Shown here one piece after another: positions 42,001-50,178 of a DNA stretch of 64,000 bases. Numbering within the stretch: the stretch's first letter is position 1; every line of letters begins with the position of its first letter. The notes under the pieces were generated by a model that saw nothing but the letters and a program-made list of their open reading frames with translations, had not been told where the DNA came from and ran no database searches. Location of the stretch: positions 30,087,927-30,151,926 of the forward strand of contig OZ038451.1 of NCBI GenBank assembly GCA_964036195.1, in the 5' to 3' direction. The stretch comes from Sphaerolaimus hirsutus. Lineage: Eukaryota > Nematoda > Chromadorea > Monhysterida > Sphaerolaimidae. The translations under genes were made by a program, and so were the position numbers.

Positions 42001-45000
42001 ACAGTCTCGAGTCAATAGGTATCACAGATGATCCATTATCACATGATGACGACATAGCTGAACAGTTAATTCTGGAATCAATTACTCTCGATCCAGAAAC
42101 TGGTCGCTATAGCGTAGATTGGCCATTCAAATCAACAATTCAAGAATTGCCAACCAACAATGCAGAAGCATTTCGCCGCTTTCTGTCACTGTTGAAACGG
42201 TTTCGAAAAGATCCCGATTTATTCGCTACATACGCGAAAGTCATCTCAGATCAACTTCACAAGGGTGTCATAGAACCCGTCTATGGTTCACAAGATGGTT
42301 TGCAAGAACACATCCTACCTCACCAACCTGTCCTCACACCTGGCAGATCGACAACATGTCGAATAGTGTATGATGGTTCTGCAGGCAAGCCAAGTCTCAA
42401 TAATTGCTTATTCCGAGGCCCAGTTCTCACACCACTGGCGCTCGGATTAATGCTTCGCTTCAGAGCCGGAAAAGTGGTGTTATTAGCAGATATTGAGAAA
42501 GCATTTTTACAAATTGCTCTTCACCCAAAATCACGCGCCTTCACAAAATTTTACTGGCTGCGTGATGACACCATTCCATCTCATGAAGACAATATTCAAA
42601 TGATGCAATTCACAAGGGTGCTGTTTGGTCTCACATGCAGTCCATCCATTTTGTCAACTGTCATCAAATATCACTTAGAAGAAGAATTAGCTCACATGCA
42701 TCCCGCTGAGACCAATGAACGAATGAAACTGGAGCTGTTGCTCAACAGCATTTACGTTGATAATTTAGTTATCAGCGTAGATGATGACAAATATGCAATA
42801 CAGCTATATCGTTTAATTAAAGCTGTTTTTGCCAGAGCAAATTTCAACATGCGCGAATGGATGACAAATTCGCCTATGGTCTCGGAGAAAATCAAACCCG
42901 ATGACCTCAACCCTAAAAAGTCACAATATATCAAAGTAATGGGTCTCGTTTACGATCACATTGAAGACACCATTGCGGTGCCAGCTCCCAAGAAAGATTT
43001 CACGCTCATTGTCACAGCCACTCGCCGCAATTTAAATAAATTGCTGGCTTCAACATACGATCCTATTGGCGTCACAGCACCCGCGTTATTTCGGTTAAAA
43101 TTTCGCGTATCACAAATAATTCAAAGGTGCAATATCACAACCTGGGATGAACTCATCGAAGACCCAGAGGCGGATGACTTATTGGACGATTTAAAAAGTC
43201 ATCTCTCGTCCATAAGTCAAATCAAATTCCCGCGCTCATTTCACTCTTTTGGCATTGATGTCAAAGCTGTCACAAGGCCATTAGAATTACATGTGTTTTG
43301 TGATGCCTCAAAAGATGGATACGCCGTTTGCGCTTATTTGCGTCAAAAAGCGATTTCACCTGACGAATACGGTTATGAAGATGACCGATATTTTAGTGGT
43401 TTTCTCACAGCTCGCACAAAATTAGCCCCACTTCCGTCAAAACAAGGTCAACCCCTCACAATCACACGCTTGGAATTGCTAGGTGTCACAATTGGTGCAC
43501 AGCTCATCGATTATTTACATCATGAACTCGTTGAGCTGGGTGGATGGAAAATTCACAGTAATTTCCTCTGGACCGATAGTACAGTTGTCATCGGCTGGCT
43601 ATATACGGCAAAGCCGCTGGCTACTTTTGTCAACAATCGGGTCACAAAAATCCACTCACTAATGTCAAAACATTGCATTCAAATTTGCAAGGTTGCTACA
43701 AAAGACAACCCAGCCGACATCGCGTCACGGGGTTGTACTTTTAATCAACTGATGATCGAAACAATGTGGTTCACGGGACCCACCTTTTTAGCTGAACCTC
43801 TCACATCAACCATGCTTGACATTTCGCAATATCAAGCGCAACCTGTCACCGAAGAGCTTGCGAAAGGCGACATTCACATCAGTCGACCTTTATATGCTGG
43901 AGCAGTAACTTCACAGCCCGTTTCACAGCCTGATTCACAACCAGCTAATGCTCTTGCACAGCAAGTACCTGTCAACTTGGACCCCAATTTGTCACAAAAT
44001 GTCACTCCTCAAAATCCGTTTGTCGAAAGTCGACAACGTCACATCCCTTCAAATCCATTCGAAATCGACATTCGACGATTTTCAACACTGTCAAAATTGT
44101 TGCGTACTGTCGTATATCTGCTTCGTGTCAAAACATATTGGCTAAATCGCTCCATGCATAAAGCTGCAAAGCGCGAAAGCGAATATTTATCAAAACCCAT
44201 CACACAAGCTGATTTGAACGAAGCATTTAGACATGTATTGCGCATTTCACAGGCAGAGGAATGTGCCAGTTGCATTTCACAAGCGCAACTTGGCAAACAC
44301 CACATGCTCAAATGGGACGCGTGGAATAATTTATTATATTGTGTCACGCGTGTGTCTCACAAAGAACACCGAAACCCTTCATTGTTTTACTACCTGCCAA
44401 AGACTGGGTGGTTAACAACGCTAGTGGTTACTCATTTTCATGAGCTTGCTGGTCACAGTGGCATGCTTCACACTTTAGCAGATTTACGCGAACACTGCTG
44501 GTTGTCAAGCGCCAAGCAGGTAGTTGCAAAAATTTTGCGAAAATGTGTCACATGCCGAAAAGCGGAAGGAGGTCCATTCACATTACCTGATTTTCACACA
44601 TTACCTGTCACTCGAACTCAACCGTTAGTTTATTCACAGAACGGAACCCGTCACAGTCAACACATTTTGTTGCTAACATGCTTCAGTACACGCGCCATTC
44701 ATTTAGAGTCAACTAATAGTGTCTCGACAGCCGACACAATTATGGCTCTAAATCGTTTTATTTCACGTCGAGGCATGCCGGACACAATTTGGTCCGACAA
44801 TGCCCCAGCATTCAAAAATTGCGTCAAAATGCTACCGGACGTAAAATGGCATTTTATCACAGCCAATAGTCCTTGGCAGGGCGGCGTGTACGAACGCATG
44901 GTAGGTTTAGTCAAACGCTTGCTCAAAAAAGCATGCGGACGACGTTGTCTCACATGGCATGAATTTCTCACAGTCATGCTTGACGTCGAATTCTCCGTCA

Positions 45001-48000
45001 ATACGCGACCATTGTCATACTTGTCAAACACAGACATTGGTGCAGCGATACTGCGCCCAATACATTTTCTTTGGGGCACACCACCACCATGTTACATGGA
45101 TGAAAAACGTGAGTTGGAACTCGATTCCACCACGATTGAACCCATGCGAAAAATTCCAAAAGAAGAATGGGAAAGAATGACGGATGGATCTTTCAACCTC
45201 ACACCCTCACAAATCGAAAAAACCTACACACTCACACCCCCACGTGTCAATGACGTCAACTGTATCGACGAAATTGCACTCAACTCTGTGCCTGAAAAGG
45301 ACAGAGATGACATCACATTACTTTGGGACCAAATTCGTCACAATCGTGAAGTGCTTTGGTATGAGTGGTCACGTCAATACATTGACCTACTCAAAGATCG
45401 AGCTAAAAATCAACGCTTGAAAAAAGGCACAATCAACGAAGCTCCCAAACGTGGCCAAGTGGTGTTAATCACAGATGATAAACAACCACGCGGCATGTGG
45501 CAAATGGGCCGCGTTCACGAAATACACGTGTCAAGCGATGGCAAAATACGTGCAGTCACAGTATTATCAAGTAACGGCCGTCGCACAAGTAGATCCCCAT
45601 CTAACCTAGTGCCTCTTGAAATCGACACAGAGGACGGTGTTGAATATAAAATCGACACCGAGGTAAAAGATGATGATAATTCACAACCTTCACCTGATAA
45701 GGGTGATGATTCACAAACTGATCAATCACATCAACAATCACAATCTTCACAGCAAGATGCAAGACGCGCAAACCCACGTCAAACATGTCGCTACACTGGC
45801 ACATATTCGTTCTGGGGAAACGTGTCGCATTTAATGGCGCTCTCGTTGCTAATACAATCAAAATTAGCCAACGCGCTCACATGGACAGATCAATATCACA
45901 AAACTTTTAATCTGTGCCATAAAACACGCACTGGGCACGCAATACAACTTCCGGAAAAAGTAACATGTCACTTTCCTCAAGTCACAGCCATAGAGGATAT
46001 TGTGGTATCCATATGGACGTTGCGTATTCAGCCACAAACAACACCAATTTATAGATGTTTTCAACAAGAGCATACTATAGTCACGTATATGAGTCTGGTG
46101 GGCGGAAAAGCTATGCTGCCACCAGAAATCATTAAAAACCACAGAGTCACAACCTACGATTGCATGATCGCCTACCAAAATAAAACTTGGAAAGGCGAAC
46201 CTTTAATAAAAATCGGTCATGCATTGTGGAGCACTAACAAATCACTTCACATCGATTATTGTTACTTTTGTCACAATCTGAGTAACACAGTAATGAACTT
46301 TCACATAGAGGAAGGTGTGGTCGCAAGTCTTGACGGAAAGAAAATAGTTTCCGAAATTCAAGATCTATCACATTGCAACCCACAAGCCGGCTATTGTTAT
46401 GACAGCGACAATGGCGTCTCTTTATGGAATGCTACCACATTTAACAAGCAGTGTGCATTCCAAGAGATTGGTCAATTTGATGCGCAATATTCACAAAATC
46501 ATTACATAGTGGAAAAATTGCAAGCTGCATTTTCTGTCACATGGAGATCACAACAATTCCCAAATAATGCAGAATGCGTGCCAAAAGACGCAAAATATAT
46601 TGACCAGGGCTCGGCATTCATTCAATTTCTTCTATATCAACTTAAGAAATTGAAAAAGCCTCCAACCGAAAAAGCTCCTCTTCATTTCAAACTCGCACCA
46701 AATCTTGATGTTGGTGTATTTCACTTGCTCACAGCTCGTCAACAATACGAAGTTGACAAAATTGCACATCTAGAACAAAAACAATTTGGATCTTTCTGGC
46801 AACAATTATGTCACATCCGTCAGACCCAACTAGATATAATTCATGCAATTGTCACATTCAATCCCACACTTGGCTTGCGAGCATTGCTAGGACGTCAAAA
46901 TCTCTATGCTGAATGGCATGGAGATATATTAATGTTCTGGGATTGTAAACCAGTCACAGCAGAAATTATTTATTTTCAACACGAATATAACAATACTTGT
47001 TATAAATTTCTGCCGGTCAAAGTCACAAATCACCCACATATTATGTTCGTTGCTCCTGGCACCAATGATCTGATCACACATTCACCAATAGATCATTGTC
47101 TCATGAAAGATCACAAATATTATCAATTAAATGATAATTCATGGGCCAACGAAAACGGACCAACGAATTTGCACGTCACAAAACTCCCAATCGAATTAAT
47201 TTGGGCTGGCTCGTGGAAACCATTCACACTAAATGTTTCCGGGTCACCAGGTGTAAGCATGACTGATATTGCATTCAGTATCATGGCTGCACATCATCAC
47301 TTTCAAAATTTGCAACGACTCGAACAACAAGTCACACGTTCAGTCGATTATATTGCAACAAAATCCAACGATCCTAAAGCAGTGCAAGCATATATTGCTG
47401 GCATCGGCCAAGGGGTTGGTGCATATTTTGAAGGTGTAGGAAAAGAATTGGGTCACATCATTCATGGTAGTGTCACAGGTGGTGCGTCTGCATTAGACAC
47501 GTTACTTACTGGGCCACTTCAAACAGCTGTGAACATCATACTCATTATTATCACAATTGCTTGTATTGGGTATATTGGTTATGTTTACATGCAGTGGCGG
47601 CTCGTAACCGGCAGGGGTATGCTGCCAGACATCAAGGGCTTTTTCCGAAGAAAGGGCAGAAGGGACAGAAACCCAAACAAATGGGAGCCCCGTCCGTTCA
47701 ACAAGGAAAAATCGGTAAGCGACGGCGACGTAACCGCCAGAAGAAACCGACAAGTGGCTTCAACAAACCCGCTTTGTCAAATCAAACCGTCACACAATCG
47801 TCAAGTTCGTCACAGTTACCTTCAAAGTTTGTCACACCCCTCAAACGAGTATCTCCATTCAAATGGCTTTCAGGACGCTCGGTACAGCCTAGATCGGATC
47901 CCCCGGTCGGTTATAGTACCGAACGCGCCGAAGAAATCGAAATGGAGACGGGTGCGCGCCGGGTCACAAAACCTGCACCCTCCTGCGAGTCACAACCGCA

Positions 48001-48725
48001 GAGCTCGTCACCAAACGCCAGACTCACAGTCACCGAGCCTGTCACAACGGAAGTCACAATGGAAAACGCGATCCCTGACCGCGAGCCCTTGCAAAAGCGA
48101 CTCAAGAGATTCGCTGGAGTCGCAGGGCTCCCAGGTGAGCAAAAATCGTCACAACAAACATTTTCCTTTATACCCCAAACTTTTCACAAATTCAATAACA
48201 TCAATAAAAAACTGGTCAAATCAAAAGTTAAACGATCTAAAAAGATCTGTGACCTTCCTCAAACAAACACCTTCACAGTCCGACATAGAAATCGGAGAGA
48301 TGGAAGAAAGTCACGATCAAGATCTAGATCCCCCTCCGTACCATTTGACCAATTCAACTCAATCACTTCACAGTGTACGACCTCATTCACAACCACCCAT
48401 GTCCCCTTGCTATCAAGCCAACCGCTTGCAGCATCGGAGCAATGGCAGCCCACCGAGCCGTCGAAGACGATCGTCGACGAGACCGACGCGCTCCGACAAG
48501 CCTTCGAGAGGCTCGCCGAGGAATCGGAGAAGCTCCCCAACTGGCTTGGAAGACCAGCGGGGGCCCCAGAAGACCAGGCGCCCGGACACGGGGAAGGCAG
48601 CCAGCCTGAGGAGGATGCCGTCGAACCCATGGACGAGCATCATGAGGAGGGCCGGGAAAATGCCGGCGTCGAAGACGCCGACGATCTGCTACCACAAGAG
48701 TGATGAGAGTATCACAGGCGTTTGA
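39051..48725 (+). CDS. BEL/Pao Gag-Pol-Env-like polyprotein, 3224 residues
   Basis: One uninterrupted frame from ATG at 39051. Domains in order: Gag (about 1-480), CCHC-type zinc knuckles (CLFCGIKEHYTTDC and following, about 490-560), aspartic protease (FFDTGCEYSYI, about 780), reverse transcriptase (about 1085-1300; catalytic box reads YVDN) and RNase H (FCDASKDGY, about 1417). Next come the integrase H2C2 zinc finger (about 1790-1850), the integrase core with D, DNAPAF and YERM (about 1870-1950) and a C-terminal integrase-linked domain to about 2200. An env-like part follows: a signal-like hydrophobic stretch (about 2256-2276), a cysteine-rich ectodomain with N-glycosylation sites, a glycine-rich membrane-proximal stretch, a transmembrane helix (about 2823-2847) and a basic Ser/Arg-rich tail. 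No stop separates pol from env, which is unusual. The origin of the env-like part was not assigned. Confidence 0.93.
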   Translation: MADERIRAQRGAAAAAAMPASNVDEFDTAHPLTQHSRALTGVRNGVLRFTSKPIPKIVKDESQPAAVNIRAAEEVLELLQAYGYQAEMKRSDLSTAMDIFTTTVQDYITSLDRDEDGVAEEIKSANAKLERALYSGSNNAMMLMDELESRIASAQAHIKSAERLILSLKGQSTVDLTTQPLSQPPYNNVNMGSSSQPSQPETLLKLPKIELAKYNGDPLEWAAWWEIFRAQIHDRANLSMGMKYTYLKLSLTGPAAELLAGLKGDGRDYITAVTMLQSNFGETHWVQAALWDKLYSLEKPSSRGDSLTNFTRTLLSTLNQLKERGESVNSGAVLRIIRGYLPDNIVLAVTEEHRNSMRTAVTGDTELTVVRFVDALTTIARAQLDAMKTEQQSSQSSTVVQKSQNSSLKKPQNGGGWQQQKKKGNKSQNTFSKPKPIHNTVAFAGTNANVGKSQGKNKNSTQPPRTPAIGAISQKQPSQPAADYRKPKFECLFCGIKEHYTTDCPQYVTPRERTERLRALGDVCTRCTRRGHQAAQCTQQLSCYYCRQIGQHHGAFCPTRQAPARRQVNNSQNKAFVKATSTNFVNAQVITTGAASSHAPPSYPPSHTEPMSVCVIPPDENDFRWRQNTLYQLDMDGPLDMGEWPRPANAQQAKAQEEARKYHSENELWTTLRANLIQEGTDMETVEAKIRGFQQKRYEVYPHLNPNQMSSSVPLQPSHRPTVEVLSAQAGYGNPNPATRQQAEQECEFDFAPIVRLQVAQASLINKDAELNRVTDPLLIFFDTGCEYSYIKASVANEYNFENKGDVVLQMNVFATKTPVTVNTFLVEAVMPIYKHVDNKGNMLQIPLTLRAVDNLATYACPPPLSQDDKTVIYIVYGEHAQEQFAEPLELTEMTDEFCHKLCQPDVVIGQDYYWKFDIRPTEIKLPSGLIIVESILGLMLGGNASSQSFVTTPDISPHQFMVSCSSHASSAVAVGQETLFQFHSLESIGITDDPLSHDDDIAEQLILESITLDPETGRYSVDWPFKSTIQELPTNNAEAFRRFLSLLKRFRKDPDLFATYAKVISDQLHKGVIEPVYGSQDGLQEHILPHQPVLTPGRSTTCRIVYDGSAGKPSLNNCLFRGPVLTPLALGLMLRFRAGKVVLLADIEKAFLQIALHPKSRAFTKFYWLRDDTIPSHEDNIQMMQFTRVLFGLTCSPSILSTVIKYHLEEELAHMHPAETNERMKLELLLNSIYVDNLVISVDDDKYAIQLYRLIKAVFARANFNMREWMTNSPMVSEKIKPDDLNPKKSQYIKVMGLVYDHIEDTIAVPAPKKDFTLIVTATRRNLNKLLASTYDPIGVTAPALFRLKFRVSQIIQRCNITTWDELIEDPEADDLLDDLKSHLSSISQIKFPRSFHSFGIDVKAVTRPLELHVFCDASKDGYAVCAYLRQKAISPDEYGYEDDRYFSGFLTARTKLAPLPSKQGQPLTITRLELLGVTIGAQLIDYLHHELVELGGWKIHSNFLWTDSTVVIGWLYTAKPLATFVNNRVTKIHSLMSKHCIQICKVATKDNPADIASRGCTFNQLMIETMWFTGPTFLAEPLTSTMLDISQYQAQPVTEELAKGDIHISRPLYAGAVTSQPVSQPDSQPANALAQQVPVNLDPNLSQNVTPQNPFVESRQRHIPSNPFEIDIRRFSTLSKLLRTVVYLLRVKTYWLNRSMHKAAKRESEYLSKPITQADLNEAFRHVLRISQAEECASCISQAQLGKHHMLKWDAWNNLLYCVTRVSHKEHRNPSLFYYLPKTGWLTTLVVTHFHELAGHSGMLHTLADLREHCWLSSAKQVVAKILRKCVTCRKAEGGPFTLPDFHTLPVTRTQPLVYSQNGTRHSQHILLLTCFSTRAIHLESTNSVSTADTIMALNRFISRRGMPDTIWSDNAPAFKNCVKMLPDVKWHFITANSPWQGGVYERMVGLVKRLLKKACGRRCLTWHEFLTVMLDVEFSVNTRPLSYLSNTDIGAAILRPIHFLWGTPPPCYMDEKRELELDSTTIEPMRKIPKEEWERMTDGSFNLTPSQIEKTYTLTPPRVNDVNCIDEIALNSVPEKDRDDITLLWDQIRHNREVLWYEWSRQYIDLLKDRAKNQRLKKGTINEAPKRGQVVLITDDKQPRGMWQMGRVHEIHVSSDGKIRAVTVLSSNGRRTSRSPSNLVPLEIDTEDGVEYKIDTEVKDDDNSQPSPDKGDDSQTDQSHQQSQSSQQDARRANPRQTCRYTGTYSFWGNVSHLMALSLLIQSKLANALTWTDQYHKTFNLCHKTRTGHAIQLPEKVTCHFPQVTAIEDIVVSIWTLRIQPQTTPIYRCFQQEHTIVTYMSLVGGKAMLPPEIIKNHRVTTYDCMIAYQNKTWKGEPLIKIGHALWSTNKSLHIDYCYFCHNLSNTVMNFHIEEGVVASLDGKKIVSEIQDLSHCNPQAGYCYDSDNGVSLWNATTFNKQCAFQEIGQFDAQYSQNHYIVEKLQAAFSVTWRSQQFPNNAECVPKDAKYIDQGSAFIQFLLYQLKKLKKPPTEKAPLHFKLAPNLDVGVFHLLTARQQYEVDKIAHLEQKQFGSFWQQLCHIRQTQLDIIHAIVTFNPTLGLRALLGRQNLYAEWHGDILMFWDCKPVTAEIIYFQHEYNNTCYKFLPVKVTNHPHIMFVAPGTNDLITHSPIDHCLMKDHKYYQLNDNSWANENGPTNLHVTKLPIELIWAGSWKPFTLNVSGSPGVSMTDIAFSIMAAHHHFQNLQRLEQQVTRSVDYIATKSNDPKAVQAYIAGIGQGVGAYFEGVGKELGHIIHGSVTGGASALDTLLTGPLQTAVNIILIIITIACIGYIGYVYMQWRLVTGRGMLPDIKGFFRRKGRRDRNPNKWEPRPFNKEKSVSDGDVTARRNRQVASTNPLCQIKPSHNRQVRHSYLQSLSHPSNEYLHSNGFQDARYSLDRIPRSVIVPNAPKKSKWRRVRAGSQNLHPPASHNRRARHQTPDSQSPSLSQRKSQWKTRSLTASPCKSDSRDSLESQGSQVSKNRHNKHFPLYPKLFTNSITSIKNWSNQKLNDLKRSVTFLKQTPSQSDIEIGEMEESHDQDLDPPPYHLTNSTQSLHSVRPHSQPPMSPCYQANRLQHRSNGSPPSRRRRSSTRPTRSDKPSRGSPRNRRSSPTGLEDQRGPQKTRRPDTGKAASLRRMPSNPWTSIMRRAGKMPASKTPTICYHKSDESITGV
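47561..48703 (+). CDS. overlapping ORF in the 3' end of the BEL element
   Basis: A 380-codon frame in a different register from the polyprotein, covering its cytoplasmic tail. The product is basic and Ser/Gln-rich at first (GKRRRRNRQKKPTSG), then has an RS-like segment (RKSRSRSRSPSVP). It ends in an acidic, helix-prone stretch (DALRQAFERLAEESEKL and an E/D-rich end). No family recognised. Both frames stay open for over 1.1 kb and stop within 25 bases of each other. It could be an accessory protein made by splicing or frameshifting, or the overlap could reflect biased composition. Confidence 0.4.
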   Translation: MYWVYWLCLHAVAARNRQGYAARHQGLFPKKGQKGQKPKQMGAPSVQQGKIGKRRRRNRQKKPTSGFNKPALSNQTVTQSSSSSQLPSKFVTPLKRVSPFKWLSGRSVQPRSDPPVGYSTERAEEIEMETGARRVTKPAPSCESQPQSSSPNARLTVTEPVTTEVTMENAIPDREPLQKRLKRFAGVAGLPGEQKSSQQTFSFIPQTFHKFNNINKKLVKSKVKRSKKICDLPQTNTFTVRHRNRRDGRKSRSRSRSPSVPFDQFNSITSQCTTSFTTTHVPLLSSQPLAASEQWQPTEPSKTIVDETDALRQAFERLAEESEKLPNWLGRPAGAPEDQAPGHGEGSQPEEDAVEPMDEHHEEGRENAGVEDADDLLPQE

Positions 48726-48806
48726 TTTTGATTGTTTCACATCAATTTGCCGAGATTGGCTGAGATAAAATTAAATTAAATTTAATTTTTATTCTAGTTT
48801 CGGGAG

Positions 48807-49905
48807 TGTGTAACATTATTGTAAAATGTAAAATCTTTAATATTTAAGTCGACGTTCTTATGTTCGCTTTTATATTTAGTTAATTCAATTTATTACGATT
48901 CCATTCATATTTACATTTCAGTTTTAACATCTTCACATTCACCATTTAATATCTCAAGCGATGTTGTTTACAACGTGCGCTTCACATCGCTCACATATTT
49001 AGATCTTAGTCATTGCTCACATTCCGCCACATTTCCTTGACAAGCAGCACGCAAATACGCCGTCATGTTTATGTTAAGCGGCGGGCCCGCCCCGAGTGGG
49101 GGGCCGGGCCCGCGCGCCATTTCAAATGCCGTCTGGCTTGTCTCACATTTTCACTATCTTGCCAGTTTAGCTCGCTTTTCATCGGAGAAGCGAGCGGGCA
49201 AGGATTGAACTTTCACAATTGGAAATGTTGGGTAAAAATCGGAGATTAGAGCCGACCGATTGGCGCCAAACCAATCGCCAACGGTCTGGCCCTTAAAAGC
49301 CAATTTCACAGCTAAAATCGGCAGTGTTTGCAACCTCGTCAACTTCACACGAATCTCTTCCTAGGATCTAAATAAGCGCCGTAGTCACTTTATTAAGTCG
49401 CTTGTTTTTGGTGCTAAGTTTAACACTTGGTGCTTTAAGTCACCTCAGTGCTTTATTTCACACCAGCGCTGTTTTGAGGTGCTTTATTCACAACCGCGCC
49501 ACTTAATTGTCGCCTTTTGTCGTAATTAAGTGCCTTCTTTAAATTGCCTTATTTCTCCGGTAATTAGAGCTTCTTTTACGTTTTATTTAAGTAATTAATT
49601 TAGTTGTAAATTAATTCCTTTGTTTACGTATAATTTTATCTATATTTTATTTACATTTATTTCTTTGTATTTAATTGTCTAAATAAAAACGTTCGTAAAA
49701 ACCTTTGGTAAACAATCTAAATTTGCTTCACACTAACTCACGTCAATTCACTTCAACTCAACTAATCACATTTGATAAAATAACGGAACGTCAACTAGAG
49801 ACGACGCTTCACGTCAACTTTCACTTGTTCACATTTGTCCTCTTCCTCGGTTAGGAATAGGAACTGGTTCACAAGTCAATTCAACAAGTTCCGTATTATT
49901 TTACA
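48807..49905 (+). repeat. 3' LTR of the BEL/Pao element
   Basis: Identical in length (1099 bp) to the 5' LTR, with three substitutions noted. AATAAA at 49682-49687. Preceded by GTTTCGGGAGTG, a weak polypurine tract. Confidence 0.96.
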
Positions 49906-49910
49906 ATTCC

Positions 49911-50155
49911 ATTTATTCAGATTTGGTGAAAGCGACAAAGTTGATTTTTGTGCCAGCACTTGGCATGTTATCTCGTTCTTTCCCTGTCCCTACAAAGCCA
50001 CAGGAACTGGATCCTGCAGCATGGATGGATTCCACAATAGTTTTTTTTGAATACAGAAGTTCCATATAATGGCTTGTCAATTTATAACACATCGGTCACT
50101 GTGAGGGGCCATCAAAAATTCGCTTTGTGTTTTTTCAATGAAAATCCTTACCCTC
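49911..50155 (+). pseudogene. Ty3/gypsy-like remnant after the BEL insertion
   Basis: Continues the frame interrupted at 37671 (CATTTATTCAGATTTGG) and matches 55834-56076 almost exactly. In-frame stops are present. It breaks off at 50155, where unit 2 continues into the reverse transcriptase. Confidence 0.8.
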
Positions 50156-50178
50156 ATGTAACTGATAGGTGTCTTGAG

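Larger units (their letters stand above)
37672..49905 (+). mobile_element. complete BEL/Pao LTR retrotransposon, env-like, young
   Basis: Two 1099-bp LTRs (TGTGTAACATT to TATTTTACA) enclose a primer-binding site and one 3224-codon frame. The 5-bp target duplication ATTCC lies at 37667-37671 and 49906-49910. I saw three LTR substitutions, so the insertion is recent. The empty site is preserved in the duplicate at about 55833. The host sequence is the Ty3/gypsy-like element. Confidence 0.96.

Noticed and set aside
44039..48740. Minus-strand ORFs opposite the BEL polyprotein
   Set aside because: Shadows of the long coding frame, with no recognisable features of their own.
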